The notes under the pieces: model-generated
The model's database searches: none
The model's input: the letters and a program-made list of their open reading frames with translations, nothing else
What the model was told of the DNA's origin: nothing
Made by a program: the position numbers and the translations under genes
From: Lacimicrobium alkaliphilum
GTDB taxonomy: Bacteria; Pseudomonadota; Gammaproteobacteria; Enterobacterales; Alteromonadaceae
Reading direction: 5' to 3'
NCBI RefSeq assembly: GCF_001466725.1
Contig: NZ_CP013650.1
Location: 186,001-250,000 of the forward strand
Length of the DNA stretch: 64,000 nt
Shown here: positions 46,494 to 55,501 of the stretch, in pieces
Position numbering within the stretch: the first letter of the stretch is position 1
How the letters are laid out: every line of letters starts with the position of its first letter

Positions 46494-48311
46494 TCAGGCT
46501 GAAGCCACCCACTCCTTGATCTTTCTCTCCAACAGCGGCAATGGCAGCGGGCCGTCAAGCAGAATCAGATTATGAAAGGTTTTGATATCAAAACGCTCGC
46601 CGAGTTTTTGTTCGGCATAATCACGCAGCTCCTGCATTTTAAGCTGGCCGGTCTTATAGGACAGGGCCTGGCCCGGCATGATCATATATCGCTCAACTTC
46701 AGACTCGACATCGGATCTGGCCATGGTGGAGTTAGCCAGCATATAGTCAATGGCTTGCTCACGGCTCCAGCCTTTGGCATGGATGCCGGTGTCTACGACC
46801 AGACGCATGGCGCGGAACAGCTCGGCATCCAGTTTGCCGTAGTACTGGTAAGGGTCAGTGAAAAAGCCAAGTTCTTTGCCCAGACTCTCGGCGTAGAGCG
46901 CCCAGCCTTCGGCGTAGGCGGTGTAAAAGTTCTGGCTGCGGATTTTAGGCAGCCCTTCAATTTCCTGCTGCAGACTAATCTGAAAGTGATGGCCAGGAGA
47001 GGCTTCGTGGATAGACAGGGTCTCTACACCGTATTTAGGTTGGCCTTTAAGGTTATAGGTATTGGCGAAGAATATCCCGGGTCTGGAGCCATCTTTGGCC
47101 GGTGGTGTGTAGGAGGCTCCCGGTGCAGACTTGGCCTGTGAAGGGGGGTAAGGTCTGACCATATAGTCGGCTTTGGGGATCTTGCTGAAGAGGGTCTCCA
47201 GTTTAGGCGCCATACGCTCTTTGACCGCTTCATAGGCGGCGAGGATTTCTTCCTCTGAGTCAAAATAGAACTGCGGGTCGGTTTTCAGGAACTCAAAGAA
47301 TTCTTCCAGGCTACCTTCAAAGCCCGTTTCTCTGGCCACTTCGCGGATTTCATTGTGTATTCTTGCCACTTCGTCAAGACCGGTCTGATGAATTTCATCG
47401 GCGCTCAGCTCCAGCGTGGTATTGGTTTTAATCATAAACTCATACCAGCTCTTGCCGTTTGGCAGAGCGCTGTAACCATGACTGTCGCGGGATGCAGGCA
47501 GGTATTCCTGTTCAAGAAAAGTGTGCAGGCGGGCGAAAGCCGGTGTCAGGCGCTCGTCCACCAACTCTGTATAAGCGCTGTGCAGACGCTGATAGTCTTG
47601 TTCGCTGAGTTTGTCTTTGGCCTGGTTTAGTGGAGCAAACAGATCGCTTTGTGTCGGGTCTTCATGCAACTGAGCCTGAATCTGCGGCAACATGGATTCC
47701 ACTACCGGGCGTGGCTGCACCACATTCATGTCGATACCTTTGCGCATATTGATGACCGCCTGATCCAGCCAGATCACAAAACCGTCGGCCCGTTGCAGAA
47801 AGTTGTCGAAGTCTTTGGCGTTATTGAAAGGCTGAGCGCTGACACCACCACCAAGTTGCATAAAAAAGTTATGGGGGCTGAAAATAAACTGGTTCAGTGG
47901 CAGCAGCTCAAAGGGATAAGCGCTGCCCTCAAGCTGCTGTTCAAGGTTGCCCTTAAAAATATCATAGGTGTAAAGATCCTGGCCTTTGAGGCTGGCGCGA
48001 TCGATTTGTTTAACGGCTGTCAGATACTTGCTGGAAATCGCTTCTCCCTCTGCAATAAATTCTGCTGACAGCGTATTGGGCCACAGATGATTAAAGCGGT
48101 TATCTCCTAAGAACAGCGCATTAATCGGCTCCCTGGGTAAGGTCTCTTCAATATACTGATCGGTCAGCGCGACCAGACGGGCATCGGCGGTTTTGGCCTC
48201 GGCCATAATTCCGGCCAGCGTAGGATCGACAGCGGTGGTGTTGACTGAGCTGGTACTGCAAGCCTGCAGCAGGCTGGCACAAACGGCCAGGGTGATGAGT
48301 GATTTTTTCAT
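46494..48311 (-). CDS. DUF885 lipoprotein, putative zinc carboxypeptidase-like hydrolase
   Basis: This is a 605-residue lipoprotein (signal ending LLQACS, lipidated Cys18). The DUF885 signature HEASPGHHFQISL is a zinc-binding HExxPGHH motif, followed by YAEGWALYAESLGKELGF with a further Glu ligand. It is likely a metallopeptidase in the envelope; the substrate is not established. The gene is alone on its strand, with a terminator after it. Confidence 0.9.
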   Translation of the reverse strand: MKKSLITLAVCASLLQACSTSSVNTTAVDPTLAGIMAEAKTADARLVALTDQYIEETLPREPINALFLGDNRFNHLWPNTLSAEFIAEGEAISSKYLTAVKQIDRASLKGQDLYTYDIFKGNLEQQLEGSAYPFELLPLNQFIFSPHNFFMQLGGGVSAQPFNNAKDFDNFLQRADGFVIWLDQAVINMRKGIDMNVVQPRPVVESMLPQIQAQLHEDPTQSDLFAPLNQAKDKLSEQDYQRLHSAYTELVDERLTPAFARLHTFLEQEYLPASRDSHGYSALPNGKSWYEFMIKTNTTLELSADEIHQTGLDEVARIHNEIREVARETGFEGSLEEFFEFLKTDPQFYFDSEEEILAAYEAVKERMAPKLETLFSKIPKADYMVRPYPPSQAKSAPGASYTPPAKDGSRPGIFFANTYNLKGQPKYGVETLSIHEASPGHHFQISLQQEIEGLPKIRSQNFYTAYAEGWALYAESLGKELGFFTDPYQYYGKLDAELFRAMRLVVDTGIHAKGWSREQAIDYMLANSTMARSDVESEVERYMIMPGQALSYKTGQLKMQELRDYAEQKLGERFDIKTFHNLILLDGPLPLPLLERKIKEWVASA

Positions 48312-48677
48312 TGTTGGTCTCTTATTCGGTGGTATTTATTTCCCGTTTGCCAGATTAGCAAATAATGCTGCGCTGATTTGCTATTTAAGTGTTAACGAAT
48401 ATGACAGTGGTTTTTAAGAAGCCCGTTAAGGCATTAAATCCGGCTATGAGCAGTTGGGGCAGAATAATTGCCGTATTTTTCATCAATCAGTTGCTGACAG
48501 ATCAACATATGGCGTTTATAGTGGTTTTGCGTAATGCAAAAAAACTAGATAAAACAACGGGGTAAAGCCGCGTTTTTTAAGTTGTAGTGGTGATGCCCCG
48601 ATCAGCGCCGGACAACAGCGCAAGCAGCACAGCTTGCCTGGTTGGCTTCGGCGCCCTGATTAACTGCTGGGGAAACT
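48312..48677 (+). other. DUF885-hppA divergent region with structured hppA leader
   Basis: There is no gene in this 366-base stretch, which separates two divergent genes and must hold both promoters. The last 80 bases before hppA can fold. Outer arms ATCAGCGCCG (48601-48610) and CGGCGCCCTGAT (48649-48660) pair with a two-base bulge. Inside, a perfect hairpin GCAAGC/GCTTGC (48620-48625, 48632-48637) can form. The hppA ribosome site GGGGAAA follows directly. The leader could regulate translation; that is inference. Confidence 0.55.
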
Positions 48678-50672
48678 ATGACTGAATTATTCTATTTGCC
48701 ACCGCTGTTCGGCCTGGTCGGGCTGATCCTCGCGTTCGTGATTTACGGACTGATTAAACGCATACCTGTTACCAATAAGGCCATCGATGTGATTGCCGAT
48801 CGCATTCACCTCGGTGCCATGGTGTTTATGCATCGTGAGTACAAGATGTTGTTTATCTTCTCACTGGTGCTGGGCATCTTTTTATATTTTTCTCTCGGTG
48901 CTAATACTACCCTGGCGTTTGTGGTGGGGGCTGTCAGCTCTGCCGCAGCCGGTTATATCGGTATGTTTACCGCCACCAAAGCCAATGTACGTACCACTCA
49001 GGCAGCCCATGACACCGGGGCTGCTTCTGCATTGTCTGTGGCCTTTATGGGCGGTTCGGTGATGGGGCTTTGTGTGGCCTCGATGGGACTGTTGGGTCTG
49101 GGCATGCTGTACTGGTATTTTGGTGACGATCCGGCCACCGCCCATGTGATCCATGGTTTTGGTATGGGGGCTTCCAGTGTCGCGCTGTTCTCCCGTGTGG
49201 GTGGCGGTATTTTCACTAAGAGCGCCGATGTGGGCGCCGACCTGGTGGGTAAAATCGAAGCCGGTATCCCTGAGGATGACCCCCGTAACCCGGGCGTGAT
49301 CGCCGACAATGTGGGCGATAACGTAGGTGATGTGGCCGGTATGGGCTCAGATATCTTTGAATCCTATTGTGGCTCAATGATAGCGACCATCGCGATTGCT
49401 TCCACTCTGGTGATGAGCGATCTCGGTAGTCGTGAAACCCTGATGTTTCTGCCTTTGGGTCTTGCCTCAACCGGCCTGATTTGTTCTGTGCTGGGTATTT
49501 TGCTGGTTAAGATGATGTCTGCCAACAAGCCTGATGTGGCACTGAGGGCCGGTACCATAGGTGCTGCGGTGCTGTTTGTGATTGCCGCCTGGTTTGTGAT
49601 TCAGCAGGCCGGCATCAGTGCCAATGTGTGGTGGTCGGTGGTTGCCGGTGCTGTGGGCGGCATTATTATAGGTCTGGTGACTGAGTACTACACTGCCGGT
49701 TCACCGATTCGCAAAATCGCCAAATCCGGTGAGACCGGACCTGCTACGGTAATGATTACCGGATTGGCAATAGGTATGCAGTCGGTAGTGATCCCGGTGT
49801 TGACGCTGTGTGCCATCATCTATATATCCACAAGTTTATCCGGCCTTTATGGTGTGGGTATTGCCGCAGTGGGGATGCTGGCCACGGTGGGCATTACCAT
49901 GGCTATAGATGCTTACGGACCGGTGGCAGATAACGCCGGTGGCATCGCAGAAATGGGCGGTCTGGGTAAAGAAACCCGTGACATTACCGATTCGCTGGAT
50001 GAGCTGGGTAATACCACTGCGGCCATAGGTAAAGGCTTTGCCATTGGTGCGGCGGCGCTGGCGGCACTGGCCATTATCGCCGCTTTTGTGGAAACCATGA
50101 CATTGAAATACCCTAACTTCACACTGCATCTGGGCGATCCTATGGTGCTGACGGGGTTGTTTATTGGTGGTGTGCTGCCCTTTCTGATCGCCTCTATTAC
50201 CATGACGGCAGTGGGCGATGCCGCTTTCGAGATGATTCAGGAAATCCGTCGTCAGTTTAAGGAAATTGCCGGTTTGATGGAGGGCACTGCAGAACCGGAC
50301 ACGGCCCGCTGTGTGGATATTGCCACCAAGGCAGCGTTGAAGAAAATGATCCTGCCCGGGGTACTGGCGGTGGCCGTACCGCCATTGGTGGGCTTTATTA
50401 TTGGCCCCCATGCACTGGGCGGCATGCTGGGTGGCGCCCTGCTCGGCTGTGTGCTGCTGGCACTGATGATGGCGAACTCAGGCGGGGCCTGGGATAATGC
50501 CAAGAAGCATGTGGAAAAAGGTAACTTTGGTGGTAAAGGCTCCGATGTTCATGCCGCCACTGTGGTGGGTGACACTGTAGGTGACCCCTTCAAAGATACC
50601 TCTGGCCCGTCCATGAACATTCTGATCAATGTGATGGCCATTGTCAGCCTGGTGATTGCACCGCTGTTGTAA
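48678..50672 (+). CDS. hppA: HppA, membrane-bound ion-pumping pyrophosphatase
   Basis: This is a 664-residue polytopic protein (about 15-16 membrane segments) that couples pyrophosphate hydrolysis to H+ or Na+ export. Pyrophosphate-binding motifs are [35 protein letters not shown] and the C-terminal [11 protein letters not shown] and [15 protein letters not shown]. The segment [13 protein letters not shown] carries Ala rather than Lys after GNTT, the mark of the K+-dependent subfamily; H+ versus Na+ cannot be told from this. GGGGAA precedes the ATG, and a structured leader lies upstream. Confidence 0.96.
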   Translation: MTELFYLPPLFGLVGLILAFVIYGLIKRIPVTNKAIDVIADRIHLGAMVFMHREYKMLFIFSLVLGIFLYFSLGANTTLAFVVGAVSSAAAGYIGMFTATKANVRTTQAAHDTGAASALSVAFMGGSVMGLCVASMGLLGLGMLYWYFGDDPATAHVIHGFGMGASSVALFSRVGGGIFTKSADVGADLVGKIEAGIPEDDPRNPGVIADNVGDNVGDVAGMGSDIFESYCGSMIATIAIASTLVMSDLGSRETLMFLPLGLASTGLICSVLGILLVKMMSANKPDVALRAGTIGAAVLFVIAAWFVIQQAGISANVWWSVVAGAVGGIIIGLVTEYYTAGSPIRKIAKSGETGPATVMITGLAIGMQSVVIPVLTLCAIIYISTSLSGLYGVGIAAVGMLATVGITMAIDAYGPVADNAGGIAEMGGLGKETRDITDSLDELGNTTAAIGKGFAIGAAALAALAIIAAFVETMTLKYPNFTLHLGDPMVLTGLFIGGVLPFLIASITMTAVGDAAFEMIQEIRRQFKEIAGLMEGTAEPDTARCVDIATKAALKKMILPGVLAVAVPPLVGFIIGPHALGGMLGGALLGCVLLALMMANSGGAWDNAKKHVEKGNFGGKGSDVHAATVVGDTVGDPFKDTSGPSMNILINVMAIVSLVIAPLL

Positions 50673-51100
50673 TCATCACAGGAAAAGCAATATTCACCAC
50701 AGAGGCACGGAGGACACAAAGAAGTTAAAGGGGTTAAACCCTTGATACCTCTGTGTTCTCTGTGGTCATGTAGGGTCCAATTTATTGGACTGTTTCAGGA
50801 TAGTTGTTGAATGAATTCGACCCCTTTATCAAAGATGGTCAAATTCGATCTCGCAAAGGCGCAAAGACGCAGAGAACTTGGCCTTGTAAGCTCCTTGCGT
50901 CTCAGCGAAAGATAGTTATTAGTTCGTGATTTTAGTGGTCGAAGGCTTTTTACCACGAACCACACGAAAAACACGAACAGGAAATGTAACCCCAGAGACA
51001 AAGAGGTTTTAATGCTGTAGTTTCCTTTTACCCCTCTGTGTTCTCTGTGCCTCTGTGGTTATTCTTAGTCTTTCCCAAAGATTCAGGTTTTGATAACTTT
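50673..51100. repeat. Repeat-rich intergenic region after hppA, with composite repeat copy B
   Basis: There is no gene here. Three elements follow one another. (1) An imperfect palindrome at about 50694-50766, with arms CACCACAGAGGCACGGAGGA and CCTCTGTGTTCTCTGTGGT. (2) Composite repeat copy B: TCCAATTTATTGGACTG from 50776, AATTCGACCC near 50814, then AAATTCGATCTCGCAAAGG from about 50841, ending in a CGCAGAG...TGCGTCTC palindrome near 50910. (3) A block with ACCACGAACCACACGAAAAA at 50953 and a CAGAGACAAAGAGG/CCTCTGTGTTCTCTGTGCC palindrome at about 50992-51060. Confidence 0.75.
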
Positions 51101-51304
51101 TTACCCGGCGTGCTGCTTAAGTAGTTTAACCATCTCAGGTTCATTATTCAGTTTGGCCAGATCGATCAGGTAGCCCACTTCCAGCTCGTTCAGGGTTTTA
51201 TCACCCAGCGCCTGTTTCAGGCTGTCCAGATTGCCATTGACGATAATGGTTTTCAGGCCCGACATTTCGCCAATGCCTTCAATTTTGCTCGATGAATTTG
51301 ACAT
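51101..51304 (-). CDS. Small hypothetical protein (67 aa)
   Basis: This is a 67-residue acidic helical protein (KTIIVNGNLDSLKQALGDKTLNELEVGYLIDLAKLNNEPEMVKLLKQHAG). AGGAGA lies nine bases before the ATG, which supports it being real. The C-terminal half looks like one or two ankyrin-like helical hairpins. I do not recognise a family. It is divergent from yebG, with 216 bases between starts, and the yebG LexA box lies in that interval. Confidence 0.6.
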   Translation of the reverse strand: MSNSSSKIEGIGEMSGLKTIIVNGNLDSLKQALGDKTLNELEVGYLIDLAKLNNEPEMVKLLKQHAG

Positions 51305-51460
51305 CTTTACGTTCTCCTATCAATAGAATGGCAATAACAGCAAATGATCCGAAAGAAAGCTGATCAGATTTTCCCGTTGCTGGCGGTATCTTTTAACTTG
51401 GTGGTTAACAGCCCCTCTTTAAAGGGTAGCTTGTATGTGGATATAAAAACACGCCAATAA

Positions 51461-51476
51461 CTGTTTATTTATACAG
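51461..51476 (+). promoter_or_regulatory. LexA box upstream of yebG
   Basis: CTGTTTATTTATACAG is a perfect match to the LexA consensus CTGT-N8-ACAG, 44 bases before the yebG ATG. In E. coli yebG is a LexA-controlled SOS gene, so the site and gene fit. Confidence 0.9.
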
Positions 51477-51520
51477 TTATCATGTTATGCTGACATGACT
51501 TTCCAACACAGGAGATTGTT

Positions 51521-51811
51521 ATGGCGATCATCGTACGCTATGTGGTTGAACACAAAGGGGTAGAGAAGCTGGTGACAACAGACAAGAAAGAAGCGGATCA
51601 ATACGACAGGATGCTGGATGTGGCCGATAACCTGGCCGATTATATCCAGGCCAAAGGGCTGAATATTGATGATGCCCTGCTCGAAGAGTTGTCTATCCTG
51701 CTGTCACAGAATAAAGACAAGGTAGCAAAACTGTTTAAAGGCACCGATGCCCAAAGCTTGCTGGAACAGGAAAAGGCTGAAGTCGTTAAGCTGGAAAAAA
51801 AGCAGGCTTAG
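51521..51811 (+). CDS. yebG: YebG-family SOS-inducible protein
   Basis: This is a 96-residue YebG protein with the start MAIIVRYVVEHKGVEKLVTTDKKEADQYDRMLDVADNLADYI, a match to the DNA-damage-inducible YebG family, and a Lys-rich C-terminus. Its biochemical function is not known. AGGAG lies upstream of the ATG, and a perfect LexA box is at 51461-51476. It is transcribed alone. Confidence 0.93.
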   Translation: MAIIVRYVVEHKGVEKLVTTDKKEADQYDRMLDVADNLADYIQAKGLNIDDALLEELSILLSQNKDKVAKLFKGTDAQSLLEQEKAEVVKLEKKQA

Positions 51812-51994
51812 TCAGAGTTGAATTGCTGTAGCCAGACTTACTCGAAAAGTTTCTATTATGTGTCATCATTGAGGTAGTCAGGGTAAAGGTTCCTGCTCTC
51901 TGGAGATGAGTGGGAGTCTTTTATAAAAGCACTGCTTTTTAGAATAAACCTGCCGTGCTAAAGTCTCTGAAAGAATCAATAACAGGGAAATGTT

Positions 51995-53137
51995 GTGCCT
52001 TCCAATAAAAAACACTCCTGTGGTCGACCTCCGGTGGCTGTCCTTTTTTTCCAGTCCAATGTAGCTATTTGTTTTCTTGTACCTGTGCTCTTGTTGCTAT
52101 GCACTAAAGCATTTGCTGATGACATTGATCGTGCTAATGAAGCACTGACTTACATAGAGACTAACCTCACTGGGGACAGTTACATTGAACCGTTGGATAT
52201 TACTGCTTTGGAGCAACACCTGGGCGCTTTGAGCCTGGTGCTTGAAAACTATCAACTTGATGGTGACGACGGAAGGTTAGTCAGATACAACCGGATTCAG
52301 GCTATCGAGTGGTTAAATTTTCACCGGCTTCACACCGACAAAATAGTGGACATTGCTCAGGTTGAGATGGCGATAAGGGATACAAATATTCTGGTGCAAC
52401 AGATCCCATACAGAGAGGCGTCCTCGCTACAGTATGGGGCCGGATTGATGGCAATGCATTTGCTGGAATCTACTGATATGGCATATGAGTTCTGGCGTGA
52501 ATGTGCAGGCCTTCAGCACGCTGGTTGCATGAATATTCTGGCTAGCGGCCATTTTACCGGAGAGAATGGAATTCCTGTTGATTTTGAGCAAGCAGTGCTT
52601 TGGCATCAGGGGGTTTATAATACCGGGACAGATTTTAGATGTGCAGGCTTCTATTCAGCTAATCAATTGGCTCAGTTAAGTTTTCACTTTCCTCAATATG
52701 ACACTGGTGGCACCTGGCAAGAGTGGTCGGAAAAAAGTGATGCTTTGATGAAGCAAGTAAGAGAAAGAGCGGGTGAGCAGGTTCATTGTCTGCGTTGGAA
52801 TCAGGATACCATTATTGCTGTAATGAACTTTGCAACAGAAGGAGAGTTAGATCATCAGCGTCTCGACGAGGCTCTGTCAATGATCGAGGATAAAGCTCTC
52901 TTTGAAGCGACATTGATGTTAAAAAATGGTGCTGATTTGTCTCAGGCTCCAAACGTTTTAGATGCTATTGAGTATGATTTTGAACGTTGCTATATAGCTT
53001 TGCAACTGACGCTATTTGCGAAGTACAGTGGATTGCTACAGCAAAAAGCAATGTTGGAGGATTACCTGCGCTCAACAGGTCAATGTACTTGGGGTAGTGC
53101 TCTTATCGATAAATTACAGACTGCTGGCCGATGGTAA
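51995..53137 (+). CDS. Exported hypothetical protein with Sel1-like segment
   Basis: This is a 380-residue protein with an N-terminal hydrophobic signal (about residues 22-41, SNVAICFLVPVLLLLCTKAFA) and cleavage likely after AFA. The rest is helical. The stretch MAYEFWRECAGLQHAGCMNILASGHFTGENGIPVDFEQAVLWHQ looks like degenerate Sel1/TPR repeats. It has several Cys residues, which fits the periplasm. It begins with GTG at 51995, with AGGGA upstream. I do not recognise a named family. It looks more AT-rich than its neighbours (by eye), perhaps a later acquisition. Confidence 0.65.
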   Translation: MPSNKKHSCGRPPVAVLFFQSNVAICFLVPVLLLLCTKAFADDIDRANEALTYIETNLTGDSYIEPLDITALEQHLGALSLVLENYQLDGDDGRLVRYNRIQAIEWLNFHRLHTDKIVDIAQVEMAIRDTNILVQQIPYREASSLQYGAGLMAMHLLESTDMAYEFWRECAGLQHAGCMNILASGHFTGENGIPVDFEQAVLWHQGVYNTGTDFRCAGFYSANQLAQLSFHFPQYDTGGTWQEWSEKSDALMKQVRERAGEQVHCLRWNQDTIIAVMNFATEGELDHQRLDEALSMIEDKALFEATLMLKNGADLSQAPNVLDAIEYDFERCYIALQLTLFAKYSGLLQQKAMLEDYLRSTGQCTWGSALIDKLQTAGRW

Positions 53138-53163
53138 TAAATCGGAGTTGCTAAACCTGTCAA

Positions 53164-53682
53164 TTAAGGGCTGAGTAGGTAGCGCTGAATAATCTCAGGC
53201 TCAGGGCTCTGATCGAGGATAACTTCAGACTCCAGTACACCGCCACAGGCCATAATCATCCGCGCCGAGGCGGTGTTGTGCCGATAACAATGAATATGCA
53301 CTGTCTTAATCCCCATTGCTTTCGCTTTGCCTATGGTCAGCTGTAGCAGCGTTTTACTCAGACCTTTTCCCCGGTGCGAAGGGCGAATACTCAGACCAAT
53401 ATGGCCACCGGCGTGGCGGATAATGTCGTTTAAACTATGACGAAGACTGGATACACCGATAAGCTCGTCATTCTCAACCAGCCAGTATGTGCTGCTGGGC
53501 ACATAACCAGGCGGCAGGTTAACGCCCTGCTCAAATTCTGTTAATCGTGCCAGGTAGGCTGGAAAATCCTGATAGTCAAAATCCAGCGGAAACGGATAGC
53601 GCTCCTCATCTCCCAGTTCCTGAATATACTGATGATAGCTTTGCTGGTAGTGCATATCCGGAGCGATAAGTTTAATGGTCAC
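53164..53682 (-). CDS. GNAT family N-acetyltransferase
   Basis: This is a 172-residue GNAT enzyme. The acetyl-CoA binding motif reads IGLSIRPSHRGKGLSKTLL (RxxGxG-type), and HCYRHNTASARMIMACGGVLE is the typical motif B. The acetylated substrate is unknown. It starts with GTG at 53682 inside the end of the cation transporter gene (11-base overlap), so the two are translated together. Confidence 0.88.
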   Translation of the reverse strand: MTIKLIAPDMHYQQSYHQYIQELGDEERYPFPLDFDYQDFPAYLARLTEFEQGVNLPPGYVPSSTYWLVENDELIGVSSLRHSLNDIIRHAGGHIGLSIRPSHRGKGLSKTLLQLTIGKAKAMGIKTVHIHCYRHNTASARMIMACGGVLESEVILDQSPEPEIIQRYLLSP

Positions 53683-54286
53683 GACGTAGCTCCGCTGTAG
53701 CAGAGGACAAAACTCTGAGCGATGAGCGCAGCAACAGCACTACCAGACCCAGCGCCACTATAATATCCGGCCAGCCAGAGCCTGTCAGCCACACGGCCCC
53801 TGCGGCCACAAATACCGACAGGTTAGTAGCGATGTCATTGCGCGAACATTCCCATACCGAGCTCATATTGACATCTTCATGGCGATGCCGCCACAGCAGG
53901 TAAAGACACACTGAGTTGGCTGCCAGGGCAATCAGACTAAAGGTGCCCATGATCTCAAACACCGGTGTGCCAGGTACCATCAGCTTGTAGATTATCTGCC
54001 CGGCCACTACACAGGCCGCGATAAAAATCAGTAACCCTTTAAACAGTGCGACTCTGGCTTTGGCCCGGGCACTGCGTGATACCACATATAAACTCAGAGC
54101 ATAGGTCAGTGCATCGCCTAAATTATCCAGGCTGTCGGCCAGCAGTGCACTGGAGTTCGCATAAAACGCTGCCACCGCCACCACCACAAACATCACGGCA
54201 TTGATCGCCAGCACAATTTGCAGGGTACCTTTTTGCCGTTGGCGCAGGGCGTCAGCAGCACAACTGCTGTTACAACATCCACTCAT
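53672..54286 (-). CDS. CDF-type cation transporter, short form
   Basis: This is a 204-residue membrane protein with a Cys-rich start (MSGCCNSSCAAD) and about six membrane segments. DSLDNLGDALTYALSLYVVSRSARAKA is the TM2 metal-site region of cation diffusion facilitators, and ECSRNDIATNLSVFVAAGAVWLTGSGWPDII is the TM5-TM6 region. It lacks the usual C-terminal cytoplasmic domain, a variant seen in short CDF proteins with Cys-rich N-termini. It probably moves a divalent metal; which one is unknown. Confidence 0.82.
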   Translation of the reverse strand: MSGCCNSSCAADALRQRQKGTLQIVLAINAVMFVVVAVAAFYANSSALLADSLDNLGDALTYALSLYVVSRSARAKARVALFKGLLIFIAACVVAGQIIYKLMVPGTPVFEIMGTFSLIALAANSVCLYLLWRHRHEDVNMSSVWECSRNDIATNLSVFVAAGAVWLTGSGWPDIIVALGLVVLLLRSSLRVLSSATAELRRDH

Positions 54287-54325
54287 AAATTGTTATATCC
54301 GTTAATTAATGCTGTCTTGTTGTTT

Positions 54326-54697
54326 TTATTCGAGATAAAAAATGCCAAATTTATTGCCATCGGGGTCGCGAAAATAAGCCGCATTGACGCCGGGTTTTCG
54401 CTCTCCCGGCTCACCCTCACAGCTGCCACCCTGTTTTAGTGCAGTGGCGTAAACATTTTCCAGCTGTTCAACGGATTTGGCTTTAAGACCGACCATGCTG
54501 CCGTTGCCGTGACTGGCCGGGTTGCCGTCGTAAGGCATGCATACCGCGATGCCGGTGTCCGAGCCCGCAGATTTCCACAGGATTGAACGTTCATTTTTCA
54601 TTACCTGTTTAGCGTCGAACAGGGTCAGTAATCTATCGTAGAATTGTTCTGCCTGCTCAAGATTATTGGTGCCAAGAACAATATTTGAAACCATCAT
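54326..54697 (-). CDS. VOC (glyoxalase/bleomycin-resistance-like) family protein
   Basis: This is a 123-residue single-domain vicinal-oxygen-chelate protein. NIVLGTNNLEQAEQFYDRLLTLFDA opens the first beta-alpha-beta-beta-beta unit, and NAAYFRDPDGNKFGIFYL closes the second. The function is undefined (lyase, dioxygenase-like or binding). Two adjacent ATG codons (54697, 54694) follow GGAGG. It belongs to a minus-strand set of small genes from 55.4 to 53.2 kb. Confidence 0.87.
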   Translation of the reverse strand: MMVSNIVLGTNNLEQAEQFYDRLLTLFDAKQVMKNERSILWKSAGSDTGIAVCMPYDGNPASHGNGSMVGLKAKSVEQLENVYATALKQGGSCEGEPGERKPGVNAAYFRDPDGNKFGIFYLE

Positions 54698-54724
54698 GCC
54701 TCCAGCCTTAATGCAGTCTTTATG

Positions 54725-55189
54725 TTAGATCCAGCGCCTGACGCTGGCCTTATAGTTGGTAAATTCTGCGCCGAACTTTTCCAGCATAAAGCGCTCTTCC
54801 GGGATAATCTGCAGACGATTCATAACAACTACAAACAGCGGCAACATCAGCAGGCTAAACGGGTTGGCAAGATAGATTGCCCAGCCCAGCAACGCCAACA
54901 AAAAGCCAACATACATAGGGTTGCGGCTATATCGGTAAATACCACCTGTTACCAGACTACTGGCCTGATCCGGTACCCTTGGGTCAACGGTGGTTTTAGC
55001 CCGTCTGAATTCCCATACCCCGGACAAAGCGATGGCAGCGCCCGCCACAGCCAGTAAAATTGCCATCCAGAGATTAGCAGGCAGCTCCAGAGCCGCTGCC
55101 GGAAACCACCGATCCAGCAGCCACATTGCCAGAGCGAAAATAGCTACCTGCACAACAGGAGGAATACGAAGTTCGAGTTTCTGGATCAT
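54725..55189 (-). CDS. Isoprenylcysteine methyltransferase-family membrane protein
   Basis: This is a 154-residue protein with four membrane segments. LVTGGIYRYSRNPMYVGFLLALLGWA and the ending EERFMLEKFGAEFTNYKASVRRWI are the ICMT/PEMT family signature that binds S-adenosylmethionine. In bacteria the substrates of these small methyltransferase-like proteins are mostly unknown. It ends 27 bases before the VOC gene and starts 10 bases after the lipoprotein gene, so an operon is likely. Confidence 0.88.
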   Translation of the reverse strand: MIQKLELRIPPVVQVAIFALAMWLLDRWFPAAALELPANLWMAILLAVAGAAIALSGVWEFRRAKTTVDPRVPDQASSLVTGGIYRYSRNPMYVGFLLALLGWAIYLANPFSLLMLPLFVVVMNRLQIIPEERFMLEKFGAEFTNYKASVRRWI

Positions 55190-55199
55190 ATTTTAAGTC

Positions 55200-55418
55200 T
55201 CAGGAGTTACAGGCGCAGGCTATCTGCCCATTTTTCTGATTCCACTGTGCATAATCCTGATGTGCACATTGGCGTTTTATTCTCTCGCAGTGAGCCGGGT
55301 TGCGGGAGTAGTCTTTGCCGGTGGCGGCTTCAAAAAGACTGTCTTCAACCTGCTCCTTAATACTTTGCGAGGCACAACCGCTCAGGAAAAGGGCTGTTGC
55401 CAAAAACAAATATTTCAT
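55200..55418 (-). CDS. Small lipoprotein of unknown function
   Basis: This is a 72-residue protein with a lipoprotein signal (FLATALFLSGCAS, Cys15). The mature part has four Cys (HCERIKRQCAHQDYAQWNQ, then IACACNS), suggesting two disulfides or a small metal site. Proteins of this short ERxKRxC..YxxWxQ type are common in marine gammaproteobacteria, but I know no function. It heads the minus-strand set toward the methyltransferase and VOC genes. Confidence 0.75.
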   Translation of the reverse strand: MKYLFLATALFLSGCASQSIKEQVEDSLFEAATGKDYSRNPAHCERIKRQCAHQDYAQWNQKNGQIACACNS

Positions 55419-55501
55419 ATTAATCCTTTAAACTGCATTACGCGACGTTACTTTACCAAAGCTGTTGCTGGCAAACAGGCTTTTGTGTTTTTAAGGTCGG
55501 G

